Source: a virus. From it: a DNA stretch of 38,516 nt. Positions 6,509-16,046 of this stretch are shown one piece after another; position 1 is the first letter of the stretch; every line of letters begins with the position of its first letter. The notes below the pieces were generated by a model. The model saw only the letters and a program-made list of their open reading frames with translations, was not told the origin of the DNA and did not search any database. Where the stretch lies: the IMG/VR virus record IMGVR_UViG_3300047470_000133, positions 1 through 38,516 of that record; one strand, 5' to 3'. The translations under genes were made by a program, and so were the position numbers.

Positions 6509-8137
6509 TTAGGTCGTGATGTCGGTAGCTACCGTTTGCACGTTGCCCGCTGTTTCCTGAATAGCGCCCGCCGCCCATGTACCCGAACCGGGCCGGAAGT
6601 CGTTGCCGTAGCGGCTCAGCGCTGTAGACGTAGACGAGGCGTTGTACGCACTCTCAGCGTTGGTACCGGTCGGGTTGCGCCGAACCTTGTTGCCGCTGGT
6701 TACCAGGTTGCTGTTAGTGCCGAAATATCGGATACCCGAGTAGGTTCCGCCGAGGAACGCAGCGCCCTGAATGAAGTTCCCGCGCACCTGAATATCCGAG
6801 GCGGTCTCGGCGTAGACGCCGCCCTTTCCAGGGTCGCGAATCTGGTTATTCAGCACGTTGGAGTTGTCGCTAGAGTTCATCGTCACGCCGTAGCTGGCTG
6901 CGCGCCAAATCACGTTTCCGTCAACGTTCACGTTGTTCAGGTTGGTGCCGCTGACCCCGGTCCCGTCGACGTTCGCAATGACGTTGTCGCCGACCGTTGC
7001 CCGCGACACGTACACCATCTGAATTCCAGCCTGCCCGGCCGTGGTGGTGTCCATCGCATTGCCGACGATCGTCACGTTTAGCACCGTGCCGGTGTTGACC
7101 TCCCCGCGCACAATGATCGCAGCGTCATAGCCGAGACCCTCGCGCATGGTGTTGCCCGTCACCGTGATGTTGCGCATCACCTGAGACTCGTTCGTCTGCG
7201 TGCCATCCGGCAACTTGGTGTCTTCCGTATCAGTCTTGATGACCGACCGGCAACGGACAGCGCTACCGCACGAGTTGAACGTGTTGCCCGTCACCGTGAG
7301 ATCCTCCCAGTTGTAGGCGCTGACGCCGTACTGTAGGACACCTTCAAAGGCGCAATCGCTGATTCGGATACGCCGGTGATACTTGGTGATCGTCGCCGAG
7401 TGAGACCCAACTCCGCGCGGCCATGCGGTAGTTCCAGCCGTTCCGCTGCCACCGAAGTAGCACCCGGTAACCGTGATGTCCTCGCACGGGGTGTGGTCGT
7501 ACGGGCCGAAACCGCCGAACTCCCCCGCCCCCTTGGCTAGGTCGAGCTGGACAGCCTCGGAAAAGTCGCGGCCCCCGGGGTCAATGTAGCCACGGAAGCG
7601 ACAGTCAGCGATGGTGCCGTGAATCGTCGAGTTCAGCTCAATGCCGTGGTAGCCGGGTAGGTCCCGGATTTCCAGATCGCGAATCGTGATGTTCTCAGCG
7701 TGACCGATCGATATGCACATGGCCGAGCCCGTCATACCCGGCGTGGTGCCGCGCATGTTCCATAGGCCGCCCTCAATGGTGATGTCGCCATTACCCGTGT
7801 ATCCGCCGAAAGCCTGCCCGGCGTCACCGTTCAGCATCATGGTTCCGCCATGGTTGCGCCGGAACTCCGCACCCTGCATGAGTGTCAGCCGCGTGTTGTT
7901 GTAGATACGCAGCGTGGCACCAATCAGGTACGTGCCCGGCGGAACCAGGACCCATGCCCCGCCGGTATCACGTGCGTCGTTAAGCGCAAGCTGGATTGCA
8001 GCATCCGCGTTGACAGCGCCGGAAGCGTCCGCCCCGTAGTTGGTCACCATTAGCCACGAGCGCTGATTCATGGATTCCAGCCGACCGGCCGTAATGTCCA
8101 TGCCCGGTAGCCATTCATTAACCGGAGTTGCAACCAA
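6509..8137 (-). CDS. Tail spike with pectate-lyase-like beta helix
   Basis: The 542-residue protein starts at TTG, with AGGAGGATCTCTC just before it. Residues about 33-90 (VTNYGADASGAVNADAAIQLAL, VPPGTYLIGATL) match the N-terminal part of the pectate lyase 3 superfamily. The rest has many short turns with N-x-I/V-x-G-N spacing (ITVTGNTM, VTIVGNAM, VNVDGNVI), the ladder of a right-handed parallel beta helix. Such proteins bind and often cut capsule or cell-wall polysaccharides. Catalytic residues cannot be placed from sequence alone. It directly follows the large minor tail protein, consistent with a receptor-binding role at the tail tip. Confidence 0.82.
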   Translation of the reverse strand: MVATPVNEWLPGMDITAGRLESMNQRSWLMVTNYGADASGAVNADAAIQLALNDARDTGGAWVLVPPGTYLIGATLRIYNNTRLTLMQGAEFRRNHGGTMMLNGDAGQAFGGYTGNGDITIEGGLWNMRGTTPGMTGSAMCISIGHAENITIRDLEIRDLPGYHGIELNSTIHGTIADCRFRGYIDPGGRDFSEAVQLDLAKGAGEFGGFGPYDHTPCEDITVTGCYFGGSGTAGTTAWPRGVGSHSATITKYHRRIRISDCAFEGVLQYGVSAYNWEDLTVTGNTFNSCGSAVRCRSVIKTDTEDTKLPDGTQTNESQVMRNITVTGNTMREGLGYDAAIIVRGEVNTGTVLNVTIVGNAMDTTTAGQAGIQMVYVSRATVGDNVIANVDGTGVSGTNLNNVNVDGNVIWRAASYGVTMNSSDNSNVLNNQIRDPGKGGVYAETASDIQVRGNFIQGAAFLGGTYSGIRYFGTNSNLVTSGNKVRRNPTGTNAESAYNASSTSTALSRYGNDFRPGSGTWAAGAIQETAGNVQTVATDITT

Positions 8138-8148
8138 GAGAGATCCTC

Positions 8149-11100
8149 CTAAAGGGACGCGATAGCGGGGCGGGAAAGGGCCACGGATTCACCGGCCGAA
8201 TGGGCCTTAGTGACGCCGTTCATCGCCCGCGTGACGCTGAACCGCTGTGAATTGTTGATGGTGAAGTTGTCGAATGAGGCCGTTAGCGGAAGCGTCTGCG
8301 TGGACGCCGAGCCCACCAGCGAGCGACAGCCGACCGACCCAACGGCCGTCAGATCAGTGTCAGTTGTGACGATCTGCCACGCGTCCGGTTCCTTGGTCCC
8401 TCGCTGCCAGCACTTAGCGCTAAGCGTCGAGCCGATGACCGACAGACGCAGCGTGTAGTACGTGCCTGCCGTGTAGGTGCCTAGGGCGAATGAACCGCCC
8501 ACCTGAACCTCGGCACCGTTGCGCTTCCGGATAGTCAGCGTCATCGCCTGCGTACCGCCCACCACCTGAACACGCGCGAAATACAAGTGCGTCGTATCCG
8601 TGTAACGGGCCATTAGGAACGCGTAGTTGGAGTCAGCTACCGCCGTCTTGTCTATCGCCCAATCGGTCGACACATCCACGTCAGCGCTAGGCGATGGGGC
8701 GGTTGTGTACCGGAGCGTGTTGCGCGTGTTCATGACGTGCTGACCGACCGTGCCGTTAGTGGCGTAGTCGGCTGCCACACCGCCCGTGAACGACCACACC
8801 TGCCCCGTGTCCGCCGTCCCCCAACCGTTGGCCACCGTGCGACTGAAGCTGTCGGATACCGACCGGCCACCACCCGGGCCTAGCAGACGGAGCCCCCACG
8901 CATAGAACACCTGACTAACTGGGGGTGTCCCACCCTGACGGGCCCGCATCTTCGCGCGGCCAGCCGTTGCAGGGGCGGTCGCCGTCGCTTCCAAGTAGGT
9001 CCACTTCCCCGCCGGGACGGCAGGCTGAGCAATGCCGGACGTGCTGATAAAAACCCCAGCGTCCGTGTACCAGTGGACAGACGGCCGGATATCCGGCGAG
9101 CCCGTGGGCGAATAGAACCAACCGCAGAGCTTGTGCAGTACGCCAGGGGTGACGCTTCCGACCGGGGACAGATCAGCGTCAGCGGAGTGCGACTCGGCGG
9201 AACCGCCGGGCGTAAGCAGCATGGAACCCGAACCCTTTGGGTGAACGATTGCCTGAGACCAAGCAACCGAACCAGCGGCGGCAGTCCAGCCGGAAACCGA
9301 CGAGTCAAGCCACGGGTTGCCGTTTAGCATCGCGCCCACAGCGTCAACGCGCATGCGCTCCCCCGTGATGTCGACCTCCCACGGGCTCTCGCTGGCGTCC
9401 TCCGTCCACATCGGCCCGGCCGTGACCTGCGTAACCACCCTGGTATCCGTAGCGCCCACAGGGACCGTCAGGAGCGTTCCATCCGTGTCGGCCTTAATGG
9501 CGTGCGTCGGGTTGTCGGCCTGCGCCACGTTCCAGGGACCGCCCGGGGAACAGTTCAGCGTGACTTCCCAGCGGTAAGGCTCAAGCACTTCGGAGTAGCC
9601 CTCAACAATCAGGTCTACGTCCTCATGCGAAAGCCACGGTGGGAGATCAGTAAGCCGAATCAAGTCCCCCTCGCGCAGACGCAGTACGCCCGGGATGAGG
9701 GTTTCCGCACCCGGCTTGTGCAACATCAGCGTGACCGACGGATAACGCGCCCCGTCGTAAGTCCCCAGATGCAGCAGCCAGTTGGCCATGGGCTCGGGCT
9801 GCGTGTCGTCGCTGAGGCTCAGCGTGACTTGCTCGTCGTACAGGCCGATGCCTAGGGGCGGAGCCTGAACAGACAGCGTGCCCGTAGGCAGGTACGCGCG
9901 TGCAGCGCTGCCACCCTCGCGAGACACCGTGACGTCGTTCCGCACCGCCGTGTCATCGTCGACCGGATCCAAGTCAGCCTGTAGGCCAGCCTTGTTGTAG
10001 GACAGCGTCAGTGCGGGATCCTGCGTGTACAGCGACGACCGGTCACGGAACACCAGGCCCGTGCGGTCGCGCGATTCGAGGAACATTCCTCCGTCCGCCT
10101 CGCTCGCCTCCTGGAGCAACTCCACTAGCGGGGAAGGCTTTTGCGGGCCCACACGCGCGGGAGTCAGATGGCCCGGCATGCGCGACACAGGAATCTGTTC
10201 CTCCTGGCCGAGACGCAGCACACGGGCCCACGCATTCTCGCCGGTGAACGCCTTATCCGATCCGTCTAGCAGCGTGGAGTCGGAGACAGGCAGCACCGTC
10301 ATGTGGCCAAGGGCCCAACCCTCGTGCACCGCCTGCCAGTTGGCCGTTACCGCGCTGAGCCGCCCGGCCGTACCCGCGTACGTCTTAGTGATAACCCCGC
10401 GACTACCGCCTACATCCTGCCAACCAACCTGCCACGTAACCGTGCCCGCATCCTCGCGGACCCAAAACCGCAGCCGTTGCCACCCGTGGTACACGTCAGC
10501 ACCGATGCCGATGCCCTCATCTACCACCATGTTTGTTCCGCCGTCATAGCCGCGAACAATGGCCAGATCATCCATCATGATGATTGCCCAGCGGCGAACC
10601 GTGCCATTCGGCGACGAGAACGAAATGAACTCAGGGCCCGGGGTGACAACCGGCGGCGCCTTATCGTCAGCGTTGTAGACGAACTCAACTTGCCATTCGC
10701 CACTCGGCATTGACGCCGGAATCGGGGCCGACAGCGTGCCACCGGCCTTAATCTTCGGGAGCGGGCTGGACGAATCCAGGTCAGACGCCGAGGCCCATTC
10801 GACGTTTGCCATTGCCGCCGAGTCCACGCCGGGAATCGGCGAGTAGGCACGGGTCGCGCTGCCCGCATCTTCCATCGGCCAATAGGCCACGGGGTTACCG
10901 GTAGGGATCCTGCGCCGCAGCGTCGAGTCAAGCGCCTTTTGCCCCTGGCCCATGCGCCGCAGAATGCCCGACGCGTCGAGCGGGACGTAGATGTCAGACT
11001 CATCCGCCGTCCACTTCGCAGGCCACGTCGACACTTCACCGACGAACCTGTCTTCCCGGTTACGAACCTCAGCGCCACCGACCCGCGACCACGCCCGACC

Positions 11101-11952
11101 GGCGCTGTCCGTGAAAGCCGTAGATCCCGCTGTAAGGGCCGTGAAGTCTGGCGAGGCAACCAGGGTCCCATTGATGCCTGAACGGACCTCATAGCGGTAG
11201 CCACGCCCCACCATGGGCACACGCACGGGGCTGGACGCTAGGTCAGTGCCACCGACCCTCAGCGGGGCAGTGCTCGCGTAGGTCGACAGCGCACCGGCCA
11301 TCCAATACTCAGCGCCTAGCGGCACCCACGGACCGGCGATCGAGTCAGCCGTATAGAACTGGAAATAGCGCCTACCGGCCGTGGCGTCGAGCCGCACCGT
11401 CAGACGCACCGCAGCACGATCCTTAAGGACCGGTAGGTAACGCTGAAAGAACCAATGCGTGTTCAGCGTGCCGTCAATGGTCTGATTGAAGATGATCAGG
11501 CCCGAGCTAATGCGGAGCTGCCAAGAGCGCTGATCTCCCGCGCGATCCCACTTCGAAAGGATCGTCTGGTTTACGGGGCCGTACCAGTTGGCAGCGACCT
11601 CGGCCCGAATATCAATGTCCCCCGTGATGTCCAGCGCGGCCGTGTCCGGCGTACTGAATTCATCACCGGCGACACCCTCAAGATTGAGGTAAGTCTCATT
11701 GCCCGGGACGGAAACCCGGATAGGGGTGTTACGGCCAATCTGCCCGTACAGCGGCGACATGGCATTGCGGGGCGAATACGTGCCCGACTTGTTATTGAGG
11801 GTCAGCGACAGGTGGGCGGGATCCGTGGCCGAACCCTGGTCACGTCGACCGCGCGAAATCTGCTTAGCGTCACGCACATAGACGTCACCGCTAATGTCCG
11901 ACCACGCGCCGTTAAGCCTTAGCTCAGTACGAATGTCCAGCGGAAAGGCCAC
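8149..11952 (-). CDS. Large minor tail protein with LamG-like domains
   Basis: I place the start at the GTG at 11950-11952, 9 bases after AGAGAGG, which gives 1267 residues. Another GTG three codons earlier has no spacing to the same site. The N-terminal part (DIRTELRLNGAW onward, with VYVRD and SLTLNNKSG) resembles minor tail proteins of actinophages that form the baseplate hub. Residues about 100-270 and 1070-1240 look like jelly-roll, laminin-G-type carbohydrate-binding modules (DIDIRAEVAA, then DSFSRTVANGWG). A third module near residue 890-1020 resembles a carbohydrate-binding sandwich. It is much longer than the tape measure. Its position after the tape measure fits a tail-tip or host-recognition protein. 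Confidence 0.82.
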   Translation of the reverse strand: MAFPLDIRTELRLNGAWSDISGDVYVRDAKQISRGRRDQGSATDPAHLSLTLNNKSGTYSPRNAMSPLYGQIGRNTPIRVSVPGNETYLNLEGVAGDEFSTPDTAALDITGDIDIRAEVAANWYGPVNQTILSKWDRAGDQRSWQLRISSGLIIFNQTIDGTLNTHWFFQRYLPVLKDRAAVRLTVRLDATAGRRYFQFYTADSIAGPWVPLGAEYWMAGALSTYASTAPLRVGGTDLASSPVRVPMVGRGYRYEVRSGINGTLVASPDFTALTAGSTAFTDSAGRAWSRVGGAEVRNREDRFVGEVSTWPAKWTADESDIYVPLDASGILRRMGQGQKALDSTLRRRIPTGNPVAYWPMEDAGSATRAYSPIPGVDSAAMANVEWASASDLDSSSPLPKIKAGGTLSAPIPASMPSGEWQVEFVYNADDKAPPVVTPGPEFISFSSPNGTVRRWAIIMMDDLAIVRGYDGGTNMVVDEGIGIGADVYHGWQRLRFWVREDAGTVTWQVGWQDVGGSRGVITKTYAGTAGRLSAVTANWQAVHEGWALGHMTVLPVSDSTLLDGSDKAFTGENAWARVLRLGQEEQIPVSRMPGHLTPARVGPQKPSPLVELLQEASEADGGMFLESRDRTGLVFRDRSSLYTQDPALTLSYNKAGLQADLDPVDDDTAVRNDVTVSREGGSAARAYLPTGTLSVQAPPLGIGLYDEQVTLSLSDDTQPEPMANWLLHLGTYDGARYPSVTLMLHKPGAETLIPGVLRLREGDLIRLTDLPPWLSHEDVDLIVEGYSEVLEPYRWEVTLNCSPGGPWNVAQADNPTHAIKADTDGTLLTVPVGATDTRVVTQVTAGPMWTEDASESPWEVDITGERMRVDAVGAMLNGNPWLDSSVSGWTAAAGSVAWSQAIVHPKGSGSMLLTPGGSAESHSADADLSPVGSVTPGVLHKLCGWFYSPTGSPDIRPSVHWYTDAGVFISTSGIAQPAVPAGKWTYLEATATAPATAGRAKMRARQGGTPPVSQVFYAWGLRLLGPGGGRSVSDSFSRTVANGWGTADTGQVWSFTGGVAADYATNGTVGQHVMNTRNTLRYTTAPSPSADVDVSTDWAIDKTAVADSNYAFLMARYTDTTHLYFARVQVVGGTQAMTLTIRKRNGAEVQVGGSFALGTYTAGTYYTLRLSVIGSTLSAKCWQRGTKEPDAWQIVTTDTDLTAVGSVGCRSLVGSASTQTLPLTASFDNFTINNSQRFSVTRAMNGVTKAHSAGESVALSRPAIASL

Positions 11953-11970
11953 GGGCCCCACCCTCTCTGT

Positions 11971-13737
11971 TTAACCGAATGCAGTTTGAACGTTTCCACG
12001 TCCCTGCGTCTTTACGATGCGACGGATTAGCCGCTTCATGTCCTCATCCGAGCCGGTGACGTCGACCACCATTCGCTGATCCATGCGCGTAGCCGAGCGA
12101 AATACACCACTCGGGTTGACGTTCATGGCCATGCCGGGGATATCGCTGGTAAGCCCCTGTAGCTGCGAGCGCAGGCCCGGGGTTGCCCGGTCGATACCCT
12201 TCATGAATCCGTCAATGACCATCTGCCCGTTAGGCGTAAGGATCTTCTTATCCAGAGACTCCGGACCCTTCCAACTGGTCAGCTTGGACGTGATGTCACC
12301 AAGGGTTGACTTGACGTTTCCAATCATCGACGTGATACCGCGAATGAAACCGCGTAGCAGTTCCTTACCGGCATTCAGCAGCGTGGATCCGATACCCGAT
12401 ACAGCGTCACGTGCACGCTGCGGGATCTGCTTGACCTTCGCCACCAGGTCGTTAATGCCGTGCTGAATGGCAAGCAGCATCTTGACCGACGCCGCCTGCA
12501 TTGCATCCCACAGCATTCCGGCCAGGGGCCCGATTGCCTGAATGATCTTCCCGGGGAATTCAGTGAACATGCTCACCAGGAAGTCAAGGGCACCGCTTAG
12601 CGCCTGCTTGGCGTACTCGAAAGCCTGCGAGAAATCGCCACGCAGTAGCGCAGCAACCATCTTCATTGCGGGCACAATGACCGTAGTCAGGAACGCCGCA
12701 AGCTGATTCGCCAGAATTCCGGCTAGCTGACCGACGAGAGCAATGATCGGCGTGAGGATCGGCACAAGTGCGTTCACGATCTCGCCGAATGCACCGAACA
12801 CCGGGATCAGCGCCGCCAGGATCGGCATAAGCGCGGGCAGTAGCGCCACAACAAGCTGCATGATCGGCGGAACGAGCGGCATTACGGCCTGAACGAGGGC
12901 TAGAAACGCGGTCACTAGGCCGTCAAGTACGGGACCTAGCGCGGTGATGATCGGCCCGAGCGCCTGGCCCAGCATCTCGATTACCGGGGAGAGCCCGTCA
13001 AGTAGCTTGGCGAGGATCGGCCCGGCAACCTTGAGCATCTGCCCCATAAGCTGGCCCAATACAGGCAAGATCGTCTTAACCACGCCGCCCAGCGCGTCAA
13101 ACACTCCCCCGGCCTCGGCCATACCGCTAGAAAGACCCTGAATGAAACCGCCCAGGCCCGCGCCTAGGTCGCCGAGTAGGCCACCAATCGACTCGATTAG
13201 GGGCTGCATAGACTTCATTGCGGGGACTACGCCGGATAGCAGGCCCTTAGCGAACTCGCCGAACCCGGCAACCAGCGGCTGAATCATGGGACCGACGGTC
13301 TTGAAGATCTCACCTAGCTGTGGGGCCAGCGAATCGAAGATGCCCGTCAGTTGCTTTGCAGCATCCTTGAGCGGGGCAACGATCGGCTTAGCGAGATCCT
13401 GCATGGTCGACGTGACGTGATCCTTTAGGCCCGTGAACGCGTCTTGCACACCCTTGTTCTGCGCTGCAATCTTCACGCCGATACCGGCGAACGCCAGACC
13501 CACACCCGCGAGCGCGCCAGCAGCACCCACAGCGCCCGCAGACATGACACCTAGAGCCTTAGCCCCCGTGGTGCCCACAATCGCCATTGACTTACCGGCG
13601 TTACGGGCGCCCGTGGCCACACCGTTCTGAATTGATGCGCCCATACGCTGGGCTGTTTGCGCCGCCCGCCGAGCCCCAGCAGCTAGCGCCGAAGTGTCGA
13701 TACCGAGCCGCACCGTCATTGTTGCCAGTGTGGCCAT
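11971..13737 (-). CDS. Tape measure protein
   Basis: The 588-residue protein starts at an ATG after GAGAGGGGGTGTCC; a GTG two codons upstream is too close to that site. It begins with TVRLGIDTSALAAGARRAAQTAQRMG, typical of tape measures. The centre is a long run of hydrophobic helices with repeated PI/PVL patterns (residues about 190-350), which is the membrane-active part. Its length sets the tail length; at about 0.15 nm per residue it predicts a tail near 90 nm, a siphovirus value. It follows the two tail chaperone frames, the conserved order for such phages. Confidence 0.93.
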   Translation of the reverse strand: MATLATMTVRLGIDTSALAAGARRAAQTAQRMGASIQNGVATGARNAGKSMAIVGTTGAKALGVMSAGAVGAAGALAGVGLAFAGIGVKIAAQNKGVQDAFTGLKDHVTSTMQDLAKPIVAPLKDAAKQLTGIFDSLAPQLGEIFKTVGPMIQPLVAGFGEFAKGLLSGVVPAMKSMQPLIESIGGLLGDLGAGLGGFIQGLSSGMAEAGGVFDALGGVVKTILPVLGQLMGQMLKVAGPILAKLLDGLSPVIEMLGQALGPIITALGPVLDGLVTAFLALVQAVMPLVPPIMQLVVALLPALMPILAALIPVFGAFGEIVNALVPILTPIIALVGQLAGILANQLAAFLTTVIVPAMKMVAALLRGDFSQAFEYAKQALSGALDFLVSMFTEFPGKIIQAIGPLAGMLWDAMQAASVKMLLAIQHGINDLVAKVKQIPQRARDAVSGIGSTLLNAGKELLRGFIRGITSMIGNVKSTLGDITSKLTSWKGPESLDKKILTPNGQMVIDGFMKGIDRATPGLRSQLQGLTSDIPGMAMNVNPSGVFRSATRMDQRMVVDVTGSDEDMKRLIRRIVKTQGRGNVQTAFG

Positions 13738-13751
13738 GGACACCCCCTCTC

Positions 13752-14087
13752 TTACTCCTTGTTGGCTACGCTGCCTCCCAGCGCAGCATTTGCCTTCATG
13801 ACGTCGTCCCAGATTTCGCGCACAGACTTCTTACGCTTAAACCATGTAGGGATGAAGTCACCCGGCTTGAGCTTGTTTTTCGCACCCTGGGAATTCGCCA
13901 CCGTTGCAGCGACAATGCCCGCGCTGATATCCCCGCGTAGGCGCATATCAAGGGGGCCCGTTAGCCGCTCGTACGCCATCCACTCAGTGAGTTCATAGGA
14001 CGACGTACGAGCCAGCAACTCGCGCACGGGCATACCGAGGAAACCGGCCAGACGGAAGTAAAACTGCCGCTCTGGCCGGTCAATCAG
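13752..14087 (-). CDS. Tail assembly chaperone, frameshifted extension (gpT-like)
   Basis: This reading frame is reached by a -1 ribosomal frameshift from the upstream chaperone and has no ribosome binding site of its own. The first internal ATG is at 14033. From the slip site it reads LIDRPERQFYFRLAGFLG and then MPVRELL. The SSYELTEWMAYERL segment that follows is the typical second-chaperone signature. With the shift, the complete fusion is about 232 residues. The fusion binds the tape measure and recruits tail-tube subunits during assembly and is not in the virion. Confidence 0.85.
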   Translation of the reverse strand: MIDRPERQFYFRLAGFLGMPVRELLARTSSYELTEWMAYERLTGPLDMRLRGDISAGIVAATVANSQGAKNKLKPGDFIPTWFKRKKSVREIWDDVMKANAALGGSVANKE

Positions 14088-14449
14088 TTTCCCGTCAGTT
14101 CCTCGACATCGCTAGCCGAAAGGCCGGAAAGCCGAGTAGCAACATCAGCGACACGGGACAGCGCATCGGCCGACTTCTCACCTAGGCGCCTCACCTCCGC
14201 CTCGCTGCGAAAGAGCCGCTTGCCCTCTCCGTTGACCAGACAGAATGCCGCTAGTCGAGCGCGGTAATTGTCAAGCGCCTTATCCTTGGACACGCCGTCC
14301 ATGCCGTCATTCAGCATGGAAGACTCGAACTTATCGCGGGAGGCGCCGGACATTCCCTGCACCCGGACAACGCCACCCCACTCGGGAACCTCAACATCCT
14401 CGCCACGGAGGTCATCGGCGCCGAGAATCTGATCAGCGGAAAGGTACAT
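14084..14449 (-). CDS. Tail assembly chaperone (gpG-like)
   Basis: The 121-residue protein sits between the tail-tube protein and the tape measure, the invariant place for this chaperone. It is helical and acidic, with no other domain. It starts at an ATG two bases after the tube-protein stop. Its last codons contain a perfect slippery heptamer, GGGAAAC, just before the stop, which makes the longer fusion product. The ratio of short to long product is normally important for tail assembly. Confidence 0.88.
   Translation of the reverse strand: MYLSADQILGADDLRGEDVEVPEWGGVVRVQGMSGASRDKFESSMLNDGMDGVSKDKALDNYRARLAAFCLVNGEGKRLFRSEAEVRRLGEKSADALSRVADVATRLSGLSASDVEELTGN
14087..14093 (-). other. Programmed -1 frameshift slippery site
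   Basis: The minus-strand heptamer GGGAAAC lies with GGA and AAC as zero-frame codons and is followed immediately by TGA. Slipping back one base gives GGG, AAA, CTG and opens the downstream frame without a stop until 13752. This X-XXY-YYZ arrangement is the standard signal in tail chaperone genes. Confidence 0.9.
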
Positions 14450-14451
14450 GG

Positions 14452-14874
14452 TTAAACCCCTGCGGTAATGGTCGGCTTACCCGACATCTTGAGAGTTAGC
14501 GAAGCGGAGAGCTTGTCATCCACCGGCGATTCCTGCGAGAACCCGGTGAGTAGGGCGGCGAACTGCCACGAGCCCAGGGTGCCGGGAAACACCATCCGGT
14601 AGTTGCGCGGCGCCGGGTCGTCGAAATCCGAAACCAGCGGGTCATGCAGCCGGGGGTCATAGTTGACGTCCACGGAAACCTCTCCGCCGTCCTTCAGACC
14701 ACCGATGAACTCGCGCCACCCGTTCGGCGAATCGTGCGCAGTGACGTCATACGCCTCGCGCGAAATCTCCGGACCCTTGACGCTGGTCACGCTTGCGAGA
14801 GTCGTGAAAGTCTCGGTAGGCGTAAGCCCGTCACCACGCTTTAGGGCGATACCGAACGCATCTAGTCCAGCCAT
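14452..14874 (-). CDS. Major tail (tube) protein
   Basis: The 140-residue protein starts at an ATG after AGGAAGGTGTCCGC. Its beta-rich sequence, with SVTSVKGPEISREAYDVT, NGWREFIGGLKDGGEVSVDVNY and a C-terminal SLTLKMSG strand, follows the gpV-type tube fold. It forms the hexameric rings of the tail tube. It lies between the tail terminator and the chaperones as expected. Copy 3 of the dispersed dyad lies about 25 bases upstream of its start. Confidence 0.92.
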   Translation of the reverse strand: MAGLDAFGIALKRGDGLTPTETFTTLASVTSVKGPEISREAYDVTAHDSPNGWREFIGGLKDGGEVSVDVNYDPRLHDPLVSDFDDPAPRNYRMVFPGTLGSWQFAALLTGFSQESPVDDKLSASLTLKMSGKPTITAGV

Positions 14875-14898
14875 GCGGACACCTTCCTATCTTGGATC

Positions 14899-14922
14899 GC
14901 ACCTACTGAAATGAGTAGGTGT
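14899..14922 (-). repeat. Dispersed dyad, copy 3
   Basis: The core CCTACT-GAAATG-AGTAGG (14902-14919) has 8 perfect pairs plus one G-T pair. It lies between the tail terminator stop and the tail-tube start. No promoter is visible beside it. Confidence 0.65.
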
Positions 14923-15326
14923 CAGTTTGTCTTGGTGAGCCACACCCGATACTGGGAATTGACGTGCCGAATGCGGGGATCGGGGTCCTTCACGAACTGG
15001 TGTTGCTCGTGCTTGATTGACACGTCCTTGAAACCGGCCACGGTCAGCGGCATACGGTCAAGGGCAGCGTCTACCGCAGCGAAGATGTCCGCCGCTTGAG
15101 CGTTGCCCGGGTAGTCGGACCACACGTGAATAACGATCACCGCGTCTAGCCCCTGGTGATCGTGCGCATCGGAAGCTGTCTCCGTGATAGAGCCCAGCGA
15201 CACATACGGCAGGCTCACACCCTCCGGCACTTCGTCATAGACGCCAGTCACCAGGGCAGACAGCGCGGCCGACCCCTTTAGCTGGCCGATCACCGCTGTC
15301 TGTAGGGGCCGTACAGCCGTAGCCAT
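14922..15326 (-). CDS. Tail terminator protein
   Basis: The 134-residue protein begins with an ATG overlapping the preceding stop as TGATG; a GTG one codon earlier is less likely. It has the pattern of the phage tail completion or terminator family (DUF3168-like): an N-terminal helix, GVYDEVPEGVSLPYVSLG, a DAVIVIHVWSDYPG strand and a closing KDPDPRIRHVNSQYRVWL strand. It caps the tail tube and joins it to the head. Neighbours on both sides support the role. Confidence 0.85.
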   Translation of the reverse strand: MATAVRPLQTAVIGQLKGSAALSALVTGVYDEVPEGVSLPYVSLGSITETASDAHDHQGLDAVIVIHVWSDYPGNAQAADIFAAVDAALDRMPLTVAGFKDVSIKHEQHQFVKDPDPRIRHVNSQYRVWLTKTN

Positions 15327-15709
15327 CACTCACCCCCTAGGTGTCGGCGTAGCTCAGCGCGATAAGCGGGGACAACCTGTGCACGGGCAGCCTCGAACGC
15401 CGGGACTAGGTACGGCTCTTCACGGATGGAAGACGTACCCTTTTCGATGTACTCGGCGTACTCCAGCTCATCGGGGTTGTACACACCGACGTAGGCCACG
15501 CCCTGAGTTTCGTACACGCGCTTATCAATCGCGTCGTGTAGGTTTCCGGTTCGCTGTGGGACACGCCTTTTGGCGCCGTCCTGTACATCCTCGGCCCAAT
15601 CCCGCAGGATCTCAGCGCGCGATTCCTTCATATTGCCGGGCAGTGCGAGGATGCGGGCAATTGCGTGCCCCGTCCCCGTTACCCGTGCACTCACACCACC
15701 CCGTGCCAT
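15326..15709 (-). CDS. HK97 gp10-like neck protein
   Basis: The 127-residue protein has the family signature: a WAEDVQDGAKRRVPQRTGNLHDAI segment followed by VGVYNPDELEYAEYIEKGTSSIREEPYLVPAF. Proteins of this type act at the head-tail neck and are always found beside the tail terminator. Its ATG overlaps the stop of the gene before it as TAATG, and it ends by overlapping the next start, so translation is coupled on both sides. Confidence 0.87.
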   Translation of the reverse strand: MARGGVSARVTGTGHAIARILALPGNMKESRAEILRDWAEDVQDGAKRRVPQRTGNLHDAIDKRVYETQGVAYVGVYNPDELEYAEYIEKGTSSIREEPYLVPAFEAARAQVVPAYRAELRRHLGGE

Positions 15710-16035
15710 TAGGCCGCCTGTAGCACGCCCACGGTGACCGAGGTAACCGCGCTGTACGTGATATCGGCGCGACCGGTCGACGGGTTGCGGTAGACGCTGT
15801 CCAGCGGAATGAGGCCACTACCTGCGGCCGGGACGACTAGTGCAGTGTCGGCGATAGCCAGACCCTTGTAATTGCCAGGCGTTACGACAGTGACAGTGAT
15901 CGAAGCGCCGCCACCATTACGGACTTCTAGGAAAAGGCCGGTACCGATCGGTGCCTGATCACCACCCGCAGAGGCGGAAACATAGGAAGGCGCGAGGCCA
16001 CTAACGGGAACGGGCTGAACGGCGATTAGTGCCAT
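15709..16035 (-). CDS. Hypothetical beta-rich head-tail region protein
   Basis: The 108-residue protein is rich in Gly, Ala, Ser, Thr and Val. It reads as a small beta sandwich (LFLEVRNGGGASITVTVVTPG, ALVVPAAGSGLIPLDSVYRNP, ITYSAVTSVTVGVLQA). Its place between the head-closure and gp10-like genes suggests a virion component, such as a neck or decoration protein. Beyond context I recognise no family. It starts with ATG after GGATTACACCC and is coupled to the next gene. Confidence 0.75.
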   Translation of the reverse strand: MALIAVQPVPVSGLAPSYVSASAGGDQAPIGTGLFLEVRNGGGASITVTVVTPGNYKGLAIADTALVVPAAGSGLIPLDSVYRNPSTGRADITYSAVTSVTVGVLQAA

Positions 16036-16046
16036 GGGTGTAATCC

